DNA of 38,286 bases from Corallococcus exercitus (GCF_003611585.1 NZ_RAVW01000033.1:1-38286); one strand, 5' to 3'. Shown: positions 16,113 to 25,156, numbered from the stretch's first letter. The notes: generated by a model from the letters alone, not told the origin. Translations and numbers: made by a program.

Positions 16113-16139
16113 ATCCCCTCCCGCACGAGAAGGGGGGAT
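16113..16139. promoter_or_regulatory. Inverted repeat upstream of the kinase gene
   Basis: An ATCCCCTC / GGGGGGAT inverted repeat (arms 16113-16120 and 16132-16139, one G-T pair) lies about 30 bases before the kinase start in the 185-base divergent region shared with gor. It could be an operator or a leader hairpin. Nothing else I can name is visible in that intergenic region. Confidence 0.25.
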
Positions 16140-16167
16140 ATCCTCACGCGCAGGGCGGCTCCCCCTC

Positions 16168-19100
16168 ATGTCTCACCCTCCTTCCTGCCAGACCTCCCCC
16201 CGGACGGATGCTCCGGACGCTGATACGTCTCCGGGCATGGATCCGGAGGTCGTGGGGCGCCGCTACCGCATCCTCGACCTGCTGGGACGCGGGGGCGCGG
16301 GCACCGTGTGGCGCGCACAGGACGGCCTTTCCGGCCCCGTGGCCCTCAAGCGGCTGCACAAGACGGTGGCGGACCTGGCGCGGCGCCCGGGCCGGGGCAC
16401 CCCTTCCGCCTTCGCCACGCAGGGCATGGCGCTGTCGCTGGCCCACGAGTTCCAGACGCTGGTGTCGCTGCGCCACCCGAACGTCATCCGCGTGCTCGAC
16501 TACGGGTTCGACGCGGAGGGCCGGCCCTACCTGGCCATGGACCTGCTGGAGGACGCGCGCACGCTGGTGGAGGCCGGCACGGACGCGCCCCTGATGACGC
16601 AGGTGGGGCTGCTCATCCAGACGCTCCAGGCGCTCGCGTACCTGCACCGGCGCGGCATCATCCACCGCGACCTGAAGCCCGGGAACGTGCTGGTGGTGCG
16701 GGGGCAGGTGAAGGTGCTGGACTTCGGCCTGGCCGTGGGCCGCGACCAGCAGGCCCGCCGCGCGCAGCCCGCGGGCACGCCGGGCTACCTGGCCCCGGAG
16801 CTCTTCGAGGACCAGCCCCCTTCGGAGCTGACGGACCTCTTCGGCTTCGGCGCCATGGCGTGCCAGATGTTCTTCGGCCGGTTGCCGCACGCGGGGCAGG
16901 TGTTCGCGACGCCGGGCTTCCCGCCCGCGCTCAAGGCCGTGCTGGAGCAGCTGGTGGCGCCGGAGGCCCACCGCCGGCCGCGCGACGCGGAGGCCGTCAT
17001 CACCGCGCTGTGCGCCGCCGTGGACCAGCCCCGGCCCTCCGAGTCCGCCGCCACGCGCGAGAGCTTCCTCCAGTCCGCGCGCTTCGTGGGCCGCGCGGCG
17101 GAGCGCGAGCACCTGACGGACGTGCTCGACGCGGCGCTCGCGGGGCAGGGCGGCGCGTGGCTCATCGGCGGGGAGAGCGGCGTGGGCAAGTCGCGCCTGC
17201 TGGAGGAGGTGCGCTCGCTGGCGCTGGTGCGCGGCGCGGTGGTGCTGCGCGGCCAGGCGGTGGACACCGGCGGCGTGCCGTACCAGGAGTGGCGCGCGGT
17301 GCTGCGCTGGCTGCCCATGCTCACGGAGCTCTCCGACCGCGAGGCGCGCGTGCTCCGGTCGCTGGTGCCGGACCTGGAGGCGCTGCTGGGCCGCGAGGTG
17401 CCGGCCGCCCCTCAGCTGGACGCGGACATGGCGCAGCTGCGCCTGCACCAGACGGTGGAGGACCTCTTCGCCCGCCTGCCGCAGCCCACGGTGGTCATCC
17501 TGGAGGACCTGCACCAGGCGCACGCCGAATCCCTCCAGCTCCTCGCGCAGCTGGCGGCGAGGGCGCCGGGGCTGCCGCTGCTGCTGCTCGCCAGCTTCCG
17601 CGACGACGAGTCCCCGCAGCTGCCGGAGCGCCTGTCCGGCACCCGCATGCTGAAGCTGCACCGGCTGAACGCGGAGGAGATCGCCCAGCTGGGCGAGTCC
17701 ATGCTGGGCGCCGTCGGCCGCCGGCCCGACGTGGTGGACCTGCTGCGCCGCGAGTCGGAGGGCAACCCCTTCCTGCTGGTGGAGGTGGTGCGCGCGCTGG
17801 CGGAGGACGCGGGCGGCCTGGACCGGCTGGGCGCCGTCGCGCTGCCCCAGCGCGTGTGGGCGGGCGGCATGCGCGCGCTGGTGCAGCGCCGGCTGGAGAA
17901 GGTGCCCCGGGAGGCGCGGGGGCTGCTGGAGCTGGCGGCGCTGCTCGGCCGGGAGCTGGACCTGGCGGTGCTGGCGCGGGCCGCGCCCGGCGTGGACGTG
18001 GAGGCGTGGCTCACCGACTGCGCGGCGGCGGCGGTGCTGGACGTGGGCGACGACCGCTGGCGCTTCGCGCACGACAAGCTGCGGGAGCGCCTGCTGGAGG
18101 ACCTGTCCCCGGCGGCCCGGCCCGCGCTCCACCAGCGCGTGGCGGAGGCGCTGGAGGCGGCGCACCCCACGGGCCACGCGTCGGCGCTGTCGTACCACTG
18201 GGGACAGGCGCGGGACCCGGCCCGCGAGGCGCACTACGCGCGGCTCGCGGGGGAGGAGGCGCTGGCGGTGGGCGCGTGCCGTGAGGCGCTGCCGCTGCTC
18301 ACGCGGGCGCTGGCGGTCGTGCCGAAGGCCACGCCGTTGGAGCGGGGCCGCGTGGAGGCGCTGCTGGCGGAGGCCCGCTTCCAGCTGGGCGACCTGGAGG
18401 CCTTCCGGGTGCACGCGGAGGCCGCGCTCGCGCACTTCGGCTGGCGCGTGCCCACGTCGCGCGTGGCGTGGGTGCTGGGCACGCTGGGGCAGGTGCTGTC
18501 GCGGCTGGCGCAGAGCGCCCGGCCGGACGCGTACGTGGATGACTCCCGGCGGCGGCGCGAGGCGCGGCGGGTGGCGGGCCGGCTGCTCATGCGGCTGACG
18601 GACGCGTTCATCTACGCGCAGGAAGCGCTGCCGGTGCTCTGGAGCGGCCTGCGCATGCTCAACCTGTGCGAGCCCGCGGGGCCCACGCCGGAGCTGGCGC
18701 GCGGCTACACGGTGATGGCGGTGGTGGCGGGCACGGTGCCGGTGCACCGCGTGGCGGACGCGTGGGTGAAGCGGGCGCAGGAGGTGGCGGAGCGCGTGGG
18801 CCGCCCGGCGGACCTGGCCTACGTGCTCAACCGCAACGCGGTGTGCGCGGTGTACCAGGCGCGCTGGCACGACGTGGAGGCGTGGCTCGCGCGGGCGACG
18901 GCCATCGTGGACTCGGTGGGGGATCTGCGGCTGGCGGAGGAGTGCCGCGCGCTGCTCACCGTGTCCGCGCTCTACCGGGGGCAGTTCGCGCGGGGCCTGC
19001 CGCTGATGGACTGGCTGGAGGCGTCCGCGGTGCGCCGGGGCGCGGTGCAGACGCAGCACTGGGCCATGCACTACCGCGCGTACATCCTCCTGCGGCTGGG

Positions 19101-19716
19101 GGAGCATGCGCGGGCCCGCGTGGCGCTGGAGCCGGCGCTCGCGTGGACGGAGGCGCACGGCGGCGCCACCGACCGCATCATCGTGGACGGCACGCTGGCG
19201 CTCCTGTGCCTGCGCGAGGGCGACACGGCGGGCGCGCGCGCCGCGGCGGAGAAGGCGCTGGTGCGGCTGTCCGCGGGCAAGCCGGTGGCGCACTTCGTCT
19301 ACTTCGGCGCGACGACGGTGGCGGAGGTGCTGCTCACGCTGCTGGCGCGCGAGACGCCGGGGCCGGGCCTGCAGGCGCTCACGCACAGCGCGCGGGCCGC
19401 GCTCCGGTCGGTCGAGGACTTCGCGCGGGTGTTCCCCTTCGGCGAGCCGGCCGCGTGGCTGTGGCGCGGCTGCGAGGCGTGGCTCGCGGGGAAGCACAGC
19501 CAGGCCTTCCGCGCGTGGAAGCGCTGCATCGAGGCGTCCGCCGCGCGGGGCATGCCCTACGAGGCGGCGCGCGCGCGGCTGGAGTGGGCGCGGCACCTGC
19601 CCCCGGAGGACCCGGAGCGCGCGGAGCTGCTGCGGCGGGCGGTGGAGGACTTCACCCGGCTGGGGGCGCGCGAAGACCTGGCGCGGGCCCTGGCCGAACA
19701 GGGGACGGCAGGGTGA
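16168..19716 (+). CDS. Ser/Thr protein kinase fused to AAA-type ATPase and TPR-like repeats
   Basis: A 1182-residue multidomain signalling protein. The kinase domain (about residues 29-290) has GRGGAGTVWRA, the ATP-binding Lys in VALKRL, the catalytic loop HRDLKPGNVL (D168), DFGLA (D185) and an APE-like LAPELFE, so it looks active. Next comes an AAA/STAND-like ATPase with Walker A GGESGVGKS (K341) and Walker B VVILEDL (D447), then a helical TPR-like region from about 660 to the end. The architecture is shared with PknK-type kinases and MalT-like ATPases, which use the repeats to bind effectors; no DNA-binding domain is visible. I chose the ATG at 16168; the ATG at 16237 would also keep the whole kinase domain. 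The methyltransferase gene starts eight bases downstream. Confidence 0.92.
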   Translation: MSHPPSCQTSPRTDAPDADTSPGMDPEVVGRRYRILDLLGRGGAGTVWRAQDGLSGPVALKRLHKTVADLARRPGRGTPSAFATQGMALSLAHEFQTLVSLRHPNVIRVLDYGFDAEGRPYLAMDLLEDARTLVEAGTDAPLMTQVGLLIQTLQALAYLHRRGIIHRDLKPGNVLVVRGQVKVLDFGLAVGRDQQARRAQPAGTPGYLAPELFEDQPPSELTDLFGFGAMACQMFFGRLPHAGQVFATPGFPPALKAVLEQLVAPEAHRRPRDAEAVITALCAAVDQPRPSESAATRESFLQSARFVGRAAEREHLTDVLDAALAGQGGAWLIGGESGVGKSRLLEEVRSLALVRGAVVLRGQAVDTGGVPYQEWRAVLRWLPMLTELSDREARVLRSLVPDLEALLGREVPAAPQLDADMAQLRLHQTVEDLFARLPQPTVVILEDLHQAHAESLQLLAQLAARAPGLPLLLLASFRDDESPQLPERLSGTRMLKLHRLNAEEIAQLGESMLGAVGRRPDVVDLLRRESEGNPFLLVEVVRALAEDAGGLDRLGAVALPQRVWAGGMRALVQRRLEKVPREARGLLELAALLGRELDLAVLARAAPGVDVEAWLTDCAAAAVLDVGDDRWRFAHDKLRERLLEDLSPAARPALHQRVAEALEAAHPTGHASALSYHWGQARDPAREAHYARLAGEEALAVGACREALPLLTRALAVVPKATPLERGRVEALLAEARFQLGDLEAFRVHAEAALAHFGWRVPTSRVAWVLGTLGQVLSRLAQSARPDAYVDDSRRRREARRVAGRLLMRLTDAFIYAQEALPVLWSGLRMLNLCEPAGPTPELARGYTVMAVVAGTVPVHRVADAWVKRAQEVAERVGRPADLAYVLNRNAVCAVYQARWHDVEAWLARATAIVDSVGDLRLAEECRALLTVSALYRGQFARGLPLMDWLEASAVRRGAVQTQHWAMHYRAYILLRLGEHARARVALEPALAWTEAHGGATDRIIVDGTLALLCLREGDTAGARAAAEKALVRLSAGKPVAHFVYFGATTVAEVLLTLLARETPGPGLQALTHSARAALRSVEDFARVFPFGEPAAWLWRGCEAWLAGKHSQAFRAWKRCIEASAARGMPYEAARARLEWARHLPPEDPERAELLRRAVEDFTRLGAREDLARALAEQGTAG

Positions 19717-19723
19717 CGAAGCG

Positions 19724-20587
19724 ATGATGTGGGTGCGGGACGTGGCGTTGCTGGCGTGCCCGGATTGCCGGGGCCAGCTGGTGTGGCACGGGCAGAGCGA
19801 GGACGGCCGGCTGGACGAGGGACGACTGCTCTGCGGAGGCTGCGGCGAGACGTGGGCGGTGGAGGACGGGCTCGCCCGGCTGTACCGCGAGGACCGCGTC
19901 CAGGGCACGGACCGCCTCATGCGCCACATCTATGACGGGCTGCCCGTGCTGCATGATCCGCTGACGGCCGTGCTGACGCCGCTGTTCCAGTCCGTCTCCG
20001 AGTCGCGGATGCGCGACGGGTACATGCGCAGGCTGGAGCTGGGCGCGCTGAGGCCGCGCGACGACGGCCAGCCCGTGCGCGTGCTGGAGGTGGGCGTGGG
20101 CGCGGGCGCGAACCTGCCGCGCATCCGGGGCTCGCTGCCGCCGGGCCTGCCCGTGGAGGTGTGGGGCCTGGACCTGAGCACCGGCATGCTGGCGCAGTGC
20201 GAGAAGCGGCTGAAGAAGGGCCGGGGCGTGAAGGACACGCGGCTCTTGGTGGCGGACGCGCACGCGCTGCCGTTCCGCGACGCGACGTTCGACCGCGTCT
20301 TCCACGTCGGAGCGATGGGGAGCTACCGCCAGCCCGCGGTGGCGCTGCGGGAGATGGCGCGCGTGGCGCGACCCGGCACGCCGCTGGTGGTGGTGGACGA
20401 GCAGCTGGACGCGGCCTTCCGTCCGTCGCTCTTCCAGCGCGCCGCCTTCCGCGCCCTCACGTTCTACACGCGCGAGGCGAAGAGCCCCCGCGACCTGCTG
20501 CCCCAGGGCGCCGAAGACGTCATCGAGGAACAGGTGTCACCGTTCTACTACTGCCTCACGTTCCGCGTTCCGGCAGTCACGGGTTGA
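19724..20587 (+). CDS. SAM-dependent methyltransferase with N-terminal zinc ribbon
   Basis: A 287-residue protein. The first 45 residues form a Trm112-like zinc ribbon with C12-x2-C15 and C37-x2-C40 (ACPDCRGQL; CGGCGETW). A class I methyltransferase domain follows, with motif I VLEVGVGAGANL, acidic loop GLDLSTGML, VADAHALPFRDATFD (motif IV region) and MARVARPGTPLVVVDEQ, typical of the UbiE/Methyltransf_11 group. The substrate is unknown; small-molecule or quinone-type targets are usual. The gene begins seven bases after the kinase gene and is probably cotranscribed with it. Its 3' end overlaps the convergent SDR gene by 11 bases. Confidence 0.88.
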   Translation: MMWVRDVALLACPDCRGQLVWHGQSEDGRLDEGRLLCGGCGETWAVEDGLARLYREDRVQGTDRLMRHIYDGLPVLHDPLTAVLTPLFQSVSESRMRDGYMRRLELGALRPRDDGQPVRVLEVGVGAGANLPRIRGSLPPGLPVEVWGLDLSTGMLAQCEKRLKKGRGVKDTRLLVADAHALPFRDATFDRVFHVGAMGSYRQPAVALREMARVARPGTPLVVVDEQLDAAFRPSLFQRAAFRALTFYTREAKSPRDLLPQGAEDVIEEQVSPFYYCLTFRVPAVTG

Positions 20588-21437
20588 GCACCAGGTCCAG
20601 CAGGCGCAGCGTCATGCCGCCCGTGAAGTCGATGGTGGCGCCGTTGAACCAGGCGGCGTCCTCCCCCACGAGCACGGTGACGAAGCGGGCCACCTCGTCC
20701 AGCGTGCCCATGCGCCCCGCGGGGTTCATGGCCGCGTGGCGCGCCTCCAGTTGGGCCAGCGCCTCCGGCGAGTAGACGTGGCGCAGCGCGGGCGTCATCA
20801 CGGTGCCGAACTTGAGCAGGTTCACGCGGTGGCCCTTGGGGCCCAGCTCGATGGCCAGGTGCTGCACGTACATCTCCAGCGCGGCCTTGGCGGCGCTGAT
20901 GAGGCCGGTGTTGCCCAGGTGCGTCTCATCCAGCGGGTTCTGCAGGCCCAGCAGGCGCGCGCCCGGGGCCAGCAGGTCGCGCTTCACCAGCGCCTGCGCC
21001 CAGTACACGAACGAGTGCGCCATGCAGTCGAACGTGCGCTGGATGCGGCGCGGGTGCAGCCGGTCCGGGCCGTCGGAGAGGAAGTGGCCCACGGACGCGC
21101 CGGCGATGGCGTGCACGAACAGCTTCACGCTGCGAGGGCCCGCACGCTGGAGCAGCTCGTCCGCGCCGGCCTCGGCGGCTTCCGGCGTGGAGGCATCCGC
21201 CTGCCGCAGGTGCACGTCCCTGCCCAGCTCTCGCACGCGGGCCTCCAGCTCCCGCGCGGTGTCCAGGTAGCGGCCCCGGTGCACGCCGAAGACGTTCAGG
21301 CCCGGCTTGCGAGCGACGGCCTCCGCGATGGCCGCCCCCGTGCCGGAGGAGACGCCGAGGATGAGTGCCCACGCCGGGTCTGGAACACCCTCCGGGGATG
21401 ATGGAGGGGATCCGACTGCTCCTGGTGGCACGTGCAT
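20577..21437 (-). CDS. SDR-fold protein with altered catalytic residues
   Basis: A 286-residue Rossmann protein resembling enoyl-ACP-reductase-like SDRs: nucleotide loop LGVSSGTGAAIAEA, FVHAIAGAS, the helix AAKAALEMYVQHLAIELGPKG and the substrate loop GTVMTPALRHVYSP, ending in FNGATIDFTGGM. At the usual catalytic positions the sequence reads GLQNPLDETHLGNTGLIS-AAK. The Lys is present, but the Tyr seven residues before it (FabI style) is Thr, the position four before it is Ile, and the upstream Ser is replaced by Gln/Asn. The start at ATG 21437 lacks a strong ribosome-binding site. It may be a nucleotide-binding regulator or an enzyme with an unusual mechanism. Confidence 0.82.
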   Translation of the reverse strand: MHVPPGAVGSPPSSPEGVPDPAWALILGVSSGTGAAIAEAVARKPGLNVFGVHRGRYLDTARELEARVRELGRDVHLRQADASTPEAAEAGADELLQRAGPRSVKLFVHAIAGASVGHFLSDGPDRLHPRRIQRTFDCMAHSFVYWAQALVKRDLLAPGARLLGLQNPLDETHLGNTGLISAAKAALEMYVQHLAIELGPKGHRVNLLKFGTVMTPALRHVYSPEALAQLEARHAAMNPAGRMGTLDEVARFVTVLVGEDAAWFNGATIDFTGGMTLRLLDLVLNP

Positions 21438-21528
21438 GGTGTGCCAATCATAGAAAGCCACGCGAGGCAGGGCTTGGAAGACGGAGGGGGTCCTCGACGG
21501 AAAGGGGGAGGGGTGGAAGGATCCACTC

Positions 21529-23604
21529 ATGCCCTCAGTGAAATTCCTCTTCGCGTGGCGGGTGCTGCCCGTCCTCGCGCTGCTCGCGGCGTGTGCCCAT
21601 GGCTCCTCGGATGAACCGATGTCGGAGGCCGAGCAGCTCTCCACGCTGTACCAGCGCACCTGTGGTGGGAGGACCGCGCAAGCGTGCTTCGAGCAGGCCG
21701 AGCGCCTGCGCGTGGGCGACGGCGTCGCGAAGGACGAGGCGCGCGCGGCGACGCTCCACGAGCTGGGCTGCAACGGCGGCGAGCGGCGGGCGTGCGTGGC
21801 GCTGGGCGTGCTGAAGGAGGAGGGCCGGGGCGTCGCGAAGGACGAGGCCGAGGCTGCGCGGCTGTACGCGCGGGGCTGTGAGCAGGGCCTGCCGGAGGGC
21901 TGCGGACACCTGGCGCTGCTGTACGGCGAGGGCCGGGGCGTGGCGAAGGACCTCGCGCAAGCGGTGCGCTTCTACGAGCGCGGCTGCGAGGGGGATGATG
22001 GCCTGTCGTGCAACAACCTGGGCGTGCTGAAGCTGATGGGCGGCTTCGGCGTCACGCAGGACGTGGCGGCGGGGATGGGGATGCTGGTGCAGGCGTGCAA
22101 CCGGAACGTCGGCGTCGCCTGTCTCACGGTGGCGCGCGAGTTCGACCAGGGCGTGCGCACGCGCAAGGACGCGCGGCTCGCGGCCAGCTACTTCCGCACC
22201 GCGTGCGGCATGGGGGAGCAGGAGGCGTGCGCGGCCGCGAGCGCGGCGGTGGCGGCGAAGCCGGAGCCGGCCCCGGCCGTCACGCCAGAGGAGGGCGCGA
22301 AGCTGGAGAAGATCCGCGCCATGTGTGAGACGGGCTCGGGCGTGGCCCTGGGCATGGCGTGCTACGTGATGGGCACCGCGTACGAGAAGGGCGCGAGCGT
22401 GGCGGTGAACCCCGGCCGCGCCACGATGTACTACCAGCGCGCGTGCGACCACGAGGTGCCGGAGGCGTGCGGCGACGTGCGGCGCATGCTGGGGCTCACG
22501 GTGGACGGCGCGAAGGCCGAAGGGCCGAAGCGGTCCGTGCTGGAGTCGCTCCAGCTGGACCCTGCGAAGGTCGCTCCGGAGAAGCCGAAGCAGTCCGTGC
22601 TGGAGTCGCTCCAACTGGACCCGGCGAAGGTGGCGGGCCACGCGACGCCGCCGCGCGACCCCATCGAGCGCTGGACCCAGGAGTGCCAGGGTGGAAGAGG
22701 CAAGGCGGATGCCTGCGGCCGCCTGGGCGAGGTGTTGCTGTGGGGGAGCTCTGGACAGAAGCCTGACGTCGCGAAGGCCCTGCTCCTGCTGGAGCAGGCC
22801 TGCAACCGGCGCGGCGTGGATGCCTGCTTGCAGCTCTGGCGGGCTTGGTCCCTGGGCCACGACTTCGTGAACGTGCCGAAGGATGAGCGCAAGGGGCTGG
22901 CCATGCTGGAGCTGGGCTGCGCGTGGCCGGATGGAGGAGCGGCCTGCGAGCGCCTGGGCGACGTCTACATGAAGGAGGACCTCGGCCGGGCCGTGAAGAC
23001 CTGGCAGTCCAGCTGCTTCGAGCAGGAGGACAGCACCAGCTGCGCCAAGCTGATGATCATCACGCGGAAGCTCGCGAACAACGGCCCGGAGGCGCTGCGG
23101 GAGAACGCGGCGAAGGCCCTTCCCCTCTACCAGGCCCAGGGCTGCAAGGCGCGGATGAAGGACGAATGCACGGCATTGGGACTGCCCATGCCAAAGGACG
23201 TCGTGCGCGTCCGCCGCCTGAAGGAGGCCTGCGATGCGGGAGACCCGGATGCCTGCGGCGAGCTGGCCCAGGCGTACCAGCAAGGACGGGAGATCGAATG
23301 GGACCGGGCGGAGGAGATCCGCGTGGCGGCGCAGGGCTGTGACGGTGGCAGCGCGGAGGCCTGCGTGCAGCTGGCGAAGCACTACCGGGGCGTCCGTGGA
23401 GGCGCCCCCCTCGACCTGGACGCGATGCTCGCGCGCGCCGGGCAGGCGTGCTCGCTGAAGAGCTCCACCGGCTGCGGCCTGAAGGCACGGTTCCTCGAGG
23501 AGTTCGGGAAGCTGACCGCGGATGCGCCCCAGGTCCGGGAGGCCCGGTACCTGGCCTGTCTCTACCTGCCCGAGGCCAGGCGAAGCGGGCCGTGCGAGAA
23601 GTGA
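21529..23604 (+). CDS. Cys-rich Sel1-repeat-like lipoprotein
   Basis: A 691-residue lipoprotein: the signal ends in LALLAAC, with the modified Cys at 22. Most of the chain is built of 35-40-residue helical repeats with the pattern of Sel1/TPR proteins (GVAKDEAEAARLYARGCEQG, GRGVAKDLAQAVRFYERGCE). Many repeats have a Cys at the end of each helix pair, as in the disulfide-bonded Sel1 proteins of Helicobacter (Hcp). The repeats occur in two blocks separated by a linker containing a 20-residue tandem duplication (about residues 333-370). It is probably a periplasmic or surface scaffold stabilised by disulfides. The ATG at 21529 has GGAAGG eight bases upstream. No enzymatic domain is seen. Confidence 0.85.
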   Translation: MPSVKFLFAWRVLPVLALLAACAHGSSDEPMSEAEQLSTLYQRTCGGRTAQACFEQAERLRVGDGVAKDEARAATLHELGCNGGERRACVALGVLKEEGRGVAKDEAEAARLYARGCEQGLPEGCGHLALLYGEGRGVAKDLAQAVRFYERGCEGDDGLSCNNLGVLKLMGGFGVTQDVAAGMGMLVQACNRNVGVACLTVAREFDQGVRTRKDARLAASYFRTACGMGEQEACAAASAAVAAKPEPAPAVTPEEGAKLEKIRAMCETGSGVALGMACYVMGTAYEKGASVAVNPGRATMYYQRACDHEVPEACGDVRRMLGLTVDGAKAEGPKRSVLESLQLDPAKVAPEKPKQSVLESLQLDPAKVAGHATPPRDPIERWTQECQGGRGKADACGRLGEVLLWGSSGQKPDVAKALLLLEQACNRRGVDACLQLWRAWSLGHDFVNVPKDERKGLAMLELGCAWPDGGAACERLGDVYMKEDLGRAVKTWQSSCFEQEDSTSCAKLMIITRKLANNGPEALRENAAKALPLYQAQGCKARMKDECTALGLPMPKDVVRVRRLKEACDAGDPDACGELAQAYQQGREIEWDRAEEIRVAAQGCDGGSAEACVQLAKHYRGVRGGAPLDLDAMLARAGQACSLKSSTGCGLKARFLEEFGKLTADAPQVREARYLACLYLPEARRSGPCEK
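22525..22634 (+). repeat. Tandem duplication, 60-bp period, inside the Sel1-like gene
   Basis: Two adjacent copies start at 22525 and 22585. Each encodes SVLESLQLDPAKVA preceded by PK and R or Q. The differences between copies are mostly at third codon positions. The duplication keeps the frame and lies in the linker between the two repeat blocks. Confidence 0.85.
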
Positions 23605-23617
23605 GCGCTCCGGCGCG

Positions 23618-24352
23618 TCATCCGTTCCGGAGCTGAAGCGCCGCGGCCACCAGCGCGGCGTTGTCCGCCGCGCGCTGTCCGTCTGGCAGCACGAGCGTGT
23701 CCTCCAGGCCGATGCGCGCATCCAAGCCGTGGCGCCGTGCCCATTCGAGCACGGCCCACGCGCCGCCCTCGGAGCCGTGCACGAGCAGGGGACGCGCGAG
23801 GCCCGTGGCGCGCAGCAGGTCCACCAGCGTCCGCGCCTCCCGGCACGCGGCCGCCGGTTGGGAGGACTGCGTCTCCACCATGATGCGCAGGCACCCGGAC
23901 GCGCGCGGCCACGCCATGAGCCGGGGGACGTCCTCCGGGAACCACACGCCCGCCTCCACGCCGATGCCCGCGTCGAGCAGCGCGTCCGCGATGGACTCCC
24001 AGCCGGGCTCCGACAGGTTGACGGAGGCGAAGTCCGGCCGGGTGCTCGCGGACAGCGCCTTCCAGCGGGCGACGCACGCGAGGCGGGCCGTCACGTCCGG
24101 GAGGATCCACGCGCCGGTGCTGACACCCACCGGCACGCCCGGACAGGCGCGGCGGATGGCGGACACCGCCGCGCCGATGTCCTCCGCGTCCAGGGACTCG
24201 CCGCCGTGCGCGGCTCGCGGATGCACGTGGAACGCACCCGCGCCCGCGGCGTGACAGGCGGCGGCGTCCCGTGCCAGCGCTTCGGAGGTGACGGGCAGCC
24301 GGGGATGATCCGTGGCCGCGCGGGCTCCGTTGAGACACACCTTGAGCAACAT
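23618..24352 (-). CDS. BKACE-family (3-keto-5-aminohexanoate cleavage-like) enzyme
   Basis: A 244-residue TIM-barrel-type protein of the beta-keto acid cleavage enzyme family (DUF849). Landmarks are LKVCLNGAR at the start, FHVHPR with the metal-binding pair H42/H44, PVGVSTGAWI, the strand-loop VHGSEGGAW and RIGLEDTLVLPDG near the end, with the Glu that completes the zinc site in this family. The family condenses a beta-keto acid with acetyl-CoA; which keto acid cannot be told. It is shorter than the roughly 270-310 residues of the lysine-fermentation enzyme. ATG 24352 fits the family's N-terminus, though no good ribosome-binding site precedes it; a GTG ten codons upstream is an alternative. 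Confidence 0.83.
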   Translation of the reverse strand: MLLKVCLNGARAATDHPRLPVTSEALARDAAACHAAGAGAFHVHPRAAHGGESLDAEDIGAAVSAIRRACPGVPVGVSTGAWILPDVTARLACVARWKALSASTRPDFASVNLSEPGWESIADALLDAGIGVEAGVWFPEDVPRLMAWPRASGCLRIMVETQSSQPAAACREARTLVDLLRATGLARPLLVHGSEGGAWAVLEWARRHGLDARIGLEDTLVLPDGQRAADNAALVAAALQLRNG

Positions 24353-24450
24353 AGGGGTGGAATGAAGCCACGAATGACACACGGTCCACGGGCTTCGTGA
24401 AGTTGCTCCGTCCGCTGGTGGAAATCCCGCTGCACGAAGGGAGGGGTGGG

Positions 24451-24479
24451 TTGTTCCCGGGTCCAGGAGCGTTTACCGA
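24451..24479 (+). promoter_or_regulatory. Promoter-like element of DUF2378 copy 1
   Basis: TTGTTC (24451-24456), a 17-base spacer, then TACCGA (24474-24479), 41 bases before the GTG start. The same arrangement recurs before the other two paralogues. A 23-base block at 24401-24423 (containing CGTCCGCTGGTGGAA) is also repeated before copy 2. Conservation between duplicated genes is the only support for promoter function. Confidence 0.4.
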
Positions 24480-24520
24480 AGAAGGACGCATCCCCGCGCC
24501 GTGGAGAAGGAGTTCCCATC

Positions 24521-25063
24521 GTGCGTCCCATGGAGAAGGTCGTGTTCGGCCACACCGTCGAAGGCCTGCTGGTGGCCCTGGAGGGGCATCTGGACGGCCC
24601 GCTCCGCTCCAGGTTCAAGGCCGTGGGGCTGGACCTGGACCAGAAGCTGGCGCCCGCCTATCCCAAGGACCAGTGGCACCAGATGTTGGTCCTGGCCGCG
24701 CAGGTGCTCTTCCCCAGCCACACCCCCGCGCAGGCGCACTGGCACCTGGGCCAGCGCTTCATCACGGCCTACTTCTCCATCCGCATGGGGCGCGCGCTAC
24801 AGAGCGTGCTGCGGTTCCTGGGGCCCGCGCGCACGCTGGAGCGCACGACGCGCAACCTGGCCTATGGCAGCAACTTCCTGCACGTGGACGTGGAGCGCCT
24901 GGCGCCCACGGACTACCGGCTGAAGGTGAACGAAGGGGGCCTGCATCCGGAGTTCATCGGGGCCCTGTGTCACTTCGGGACGCTGACCACCGGCGTGAAG
25001 GGGCTCACCACCGTGGTGGAGGCCCACGAGGGACCTTCCGCGACGTACCGGATGCGCTGGTAG
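24521..25063 (+). CDS. DUF2378/TIGR02265 family protein, copy 1
   Basis: A 180-residue protein of a family known almost only as a paralogous group in Myxococcus and relatives; its function is unknown. Conserved features shared with the two other copies here are VFGHTVEGLL near the start, GLDLDQKL, AYP, HWHLGQRF, a LERTTRNLAYGSN segment, DYRLKV and a C-terminal TYRMRW. The GTG at 24521 is chosen because AGGAG sits eight bases upstream; an ATG three codons in is 17 bases from it. The protein is soluble, with no signal peptide. Confidence 0.88.
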   Translation: MRPMEKVVFGHTVEGLLVALEGHLDGPLRSRFKAVGLDLDQKLAPAYPKDQWHQMLVLAAQVLFPSHTPAQAHWHLGQRFITAYFSIRMGRALQSVLRFLGPARTLERTTRNLAYGSNFLHVDVERLAPTDYRLKVNEGGLHPEFIGALCHFGTLTTGVKGLTTVVEAHEGPSATYRMRW

Positions 25064-25127
25064 CGGGGCTTCCAGGAGTTGATTCGTCCGCTGGTGGAAC
25101 AATCCCCCCAGGGACGTGCGGATCAAT

Positions 25128-25156
25128 TTGTTCGCGGAGGCGCGACCGTCTACCCA
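25128..25156 (+). promoter_or_regulatory. Promoter-like element of DUF2378 copy 2
   Basis: TTGTTC (25128-25133), a 17-base spacer, then TACCCA (25151-25156), 53 bases before the GTG start. With the upstream block at 25077-25099 (21 of 23 bases identical to 24401-24423), about 80 bp of upstream DNA aligns with copy 1, so the duplication included the control region. Confidence 0.4.

Noticed and set aside
16144-19929. Continuous 1261-codon reverse frame opposite the kinase
   Set aside because: Composition is His/Arg/Gln-rich, without domains, and mirrors the codon bias of the kinase gene; a classic high-GC shadow.
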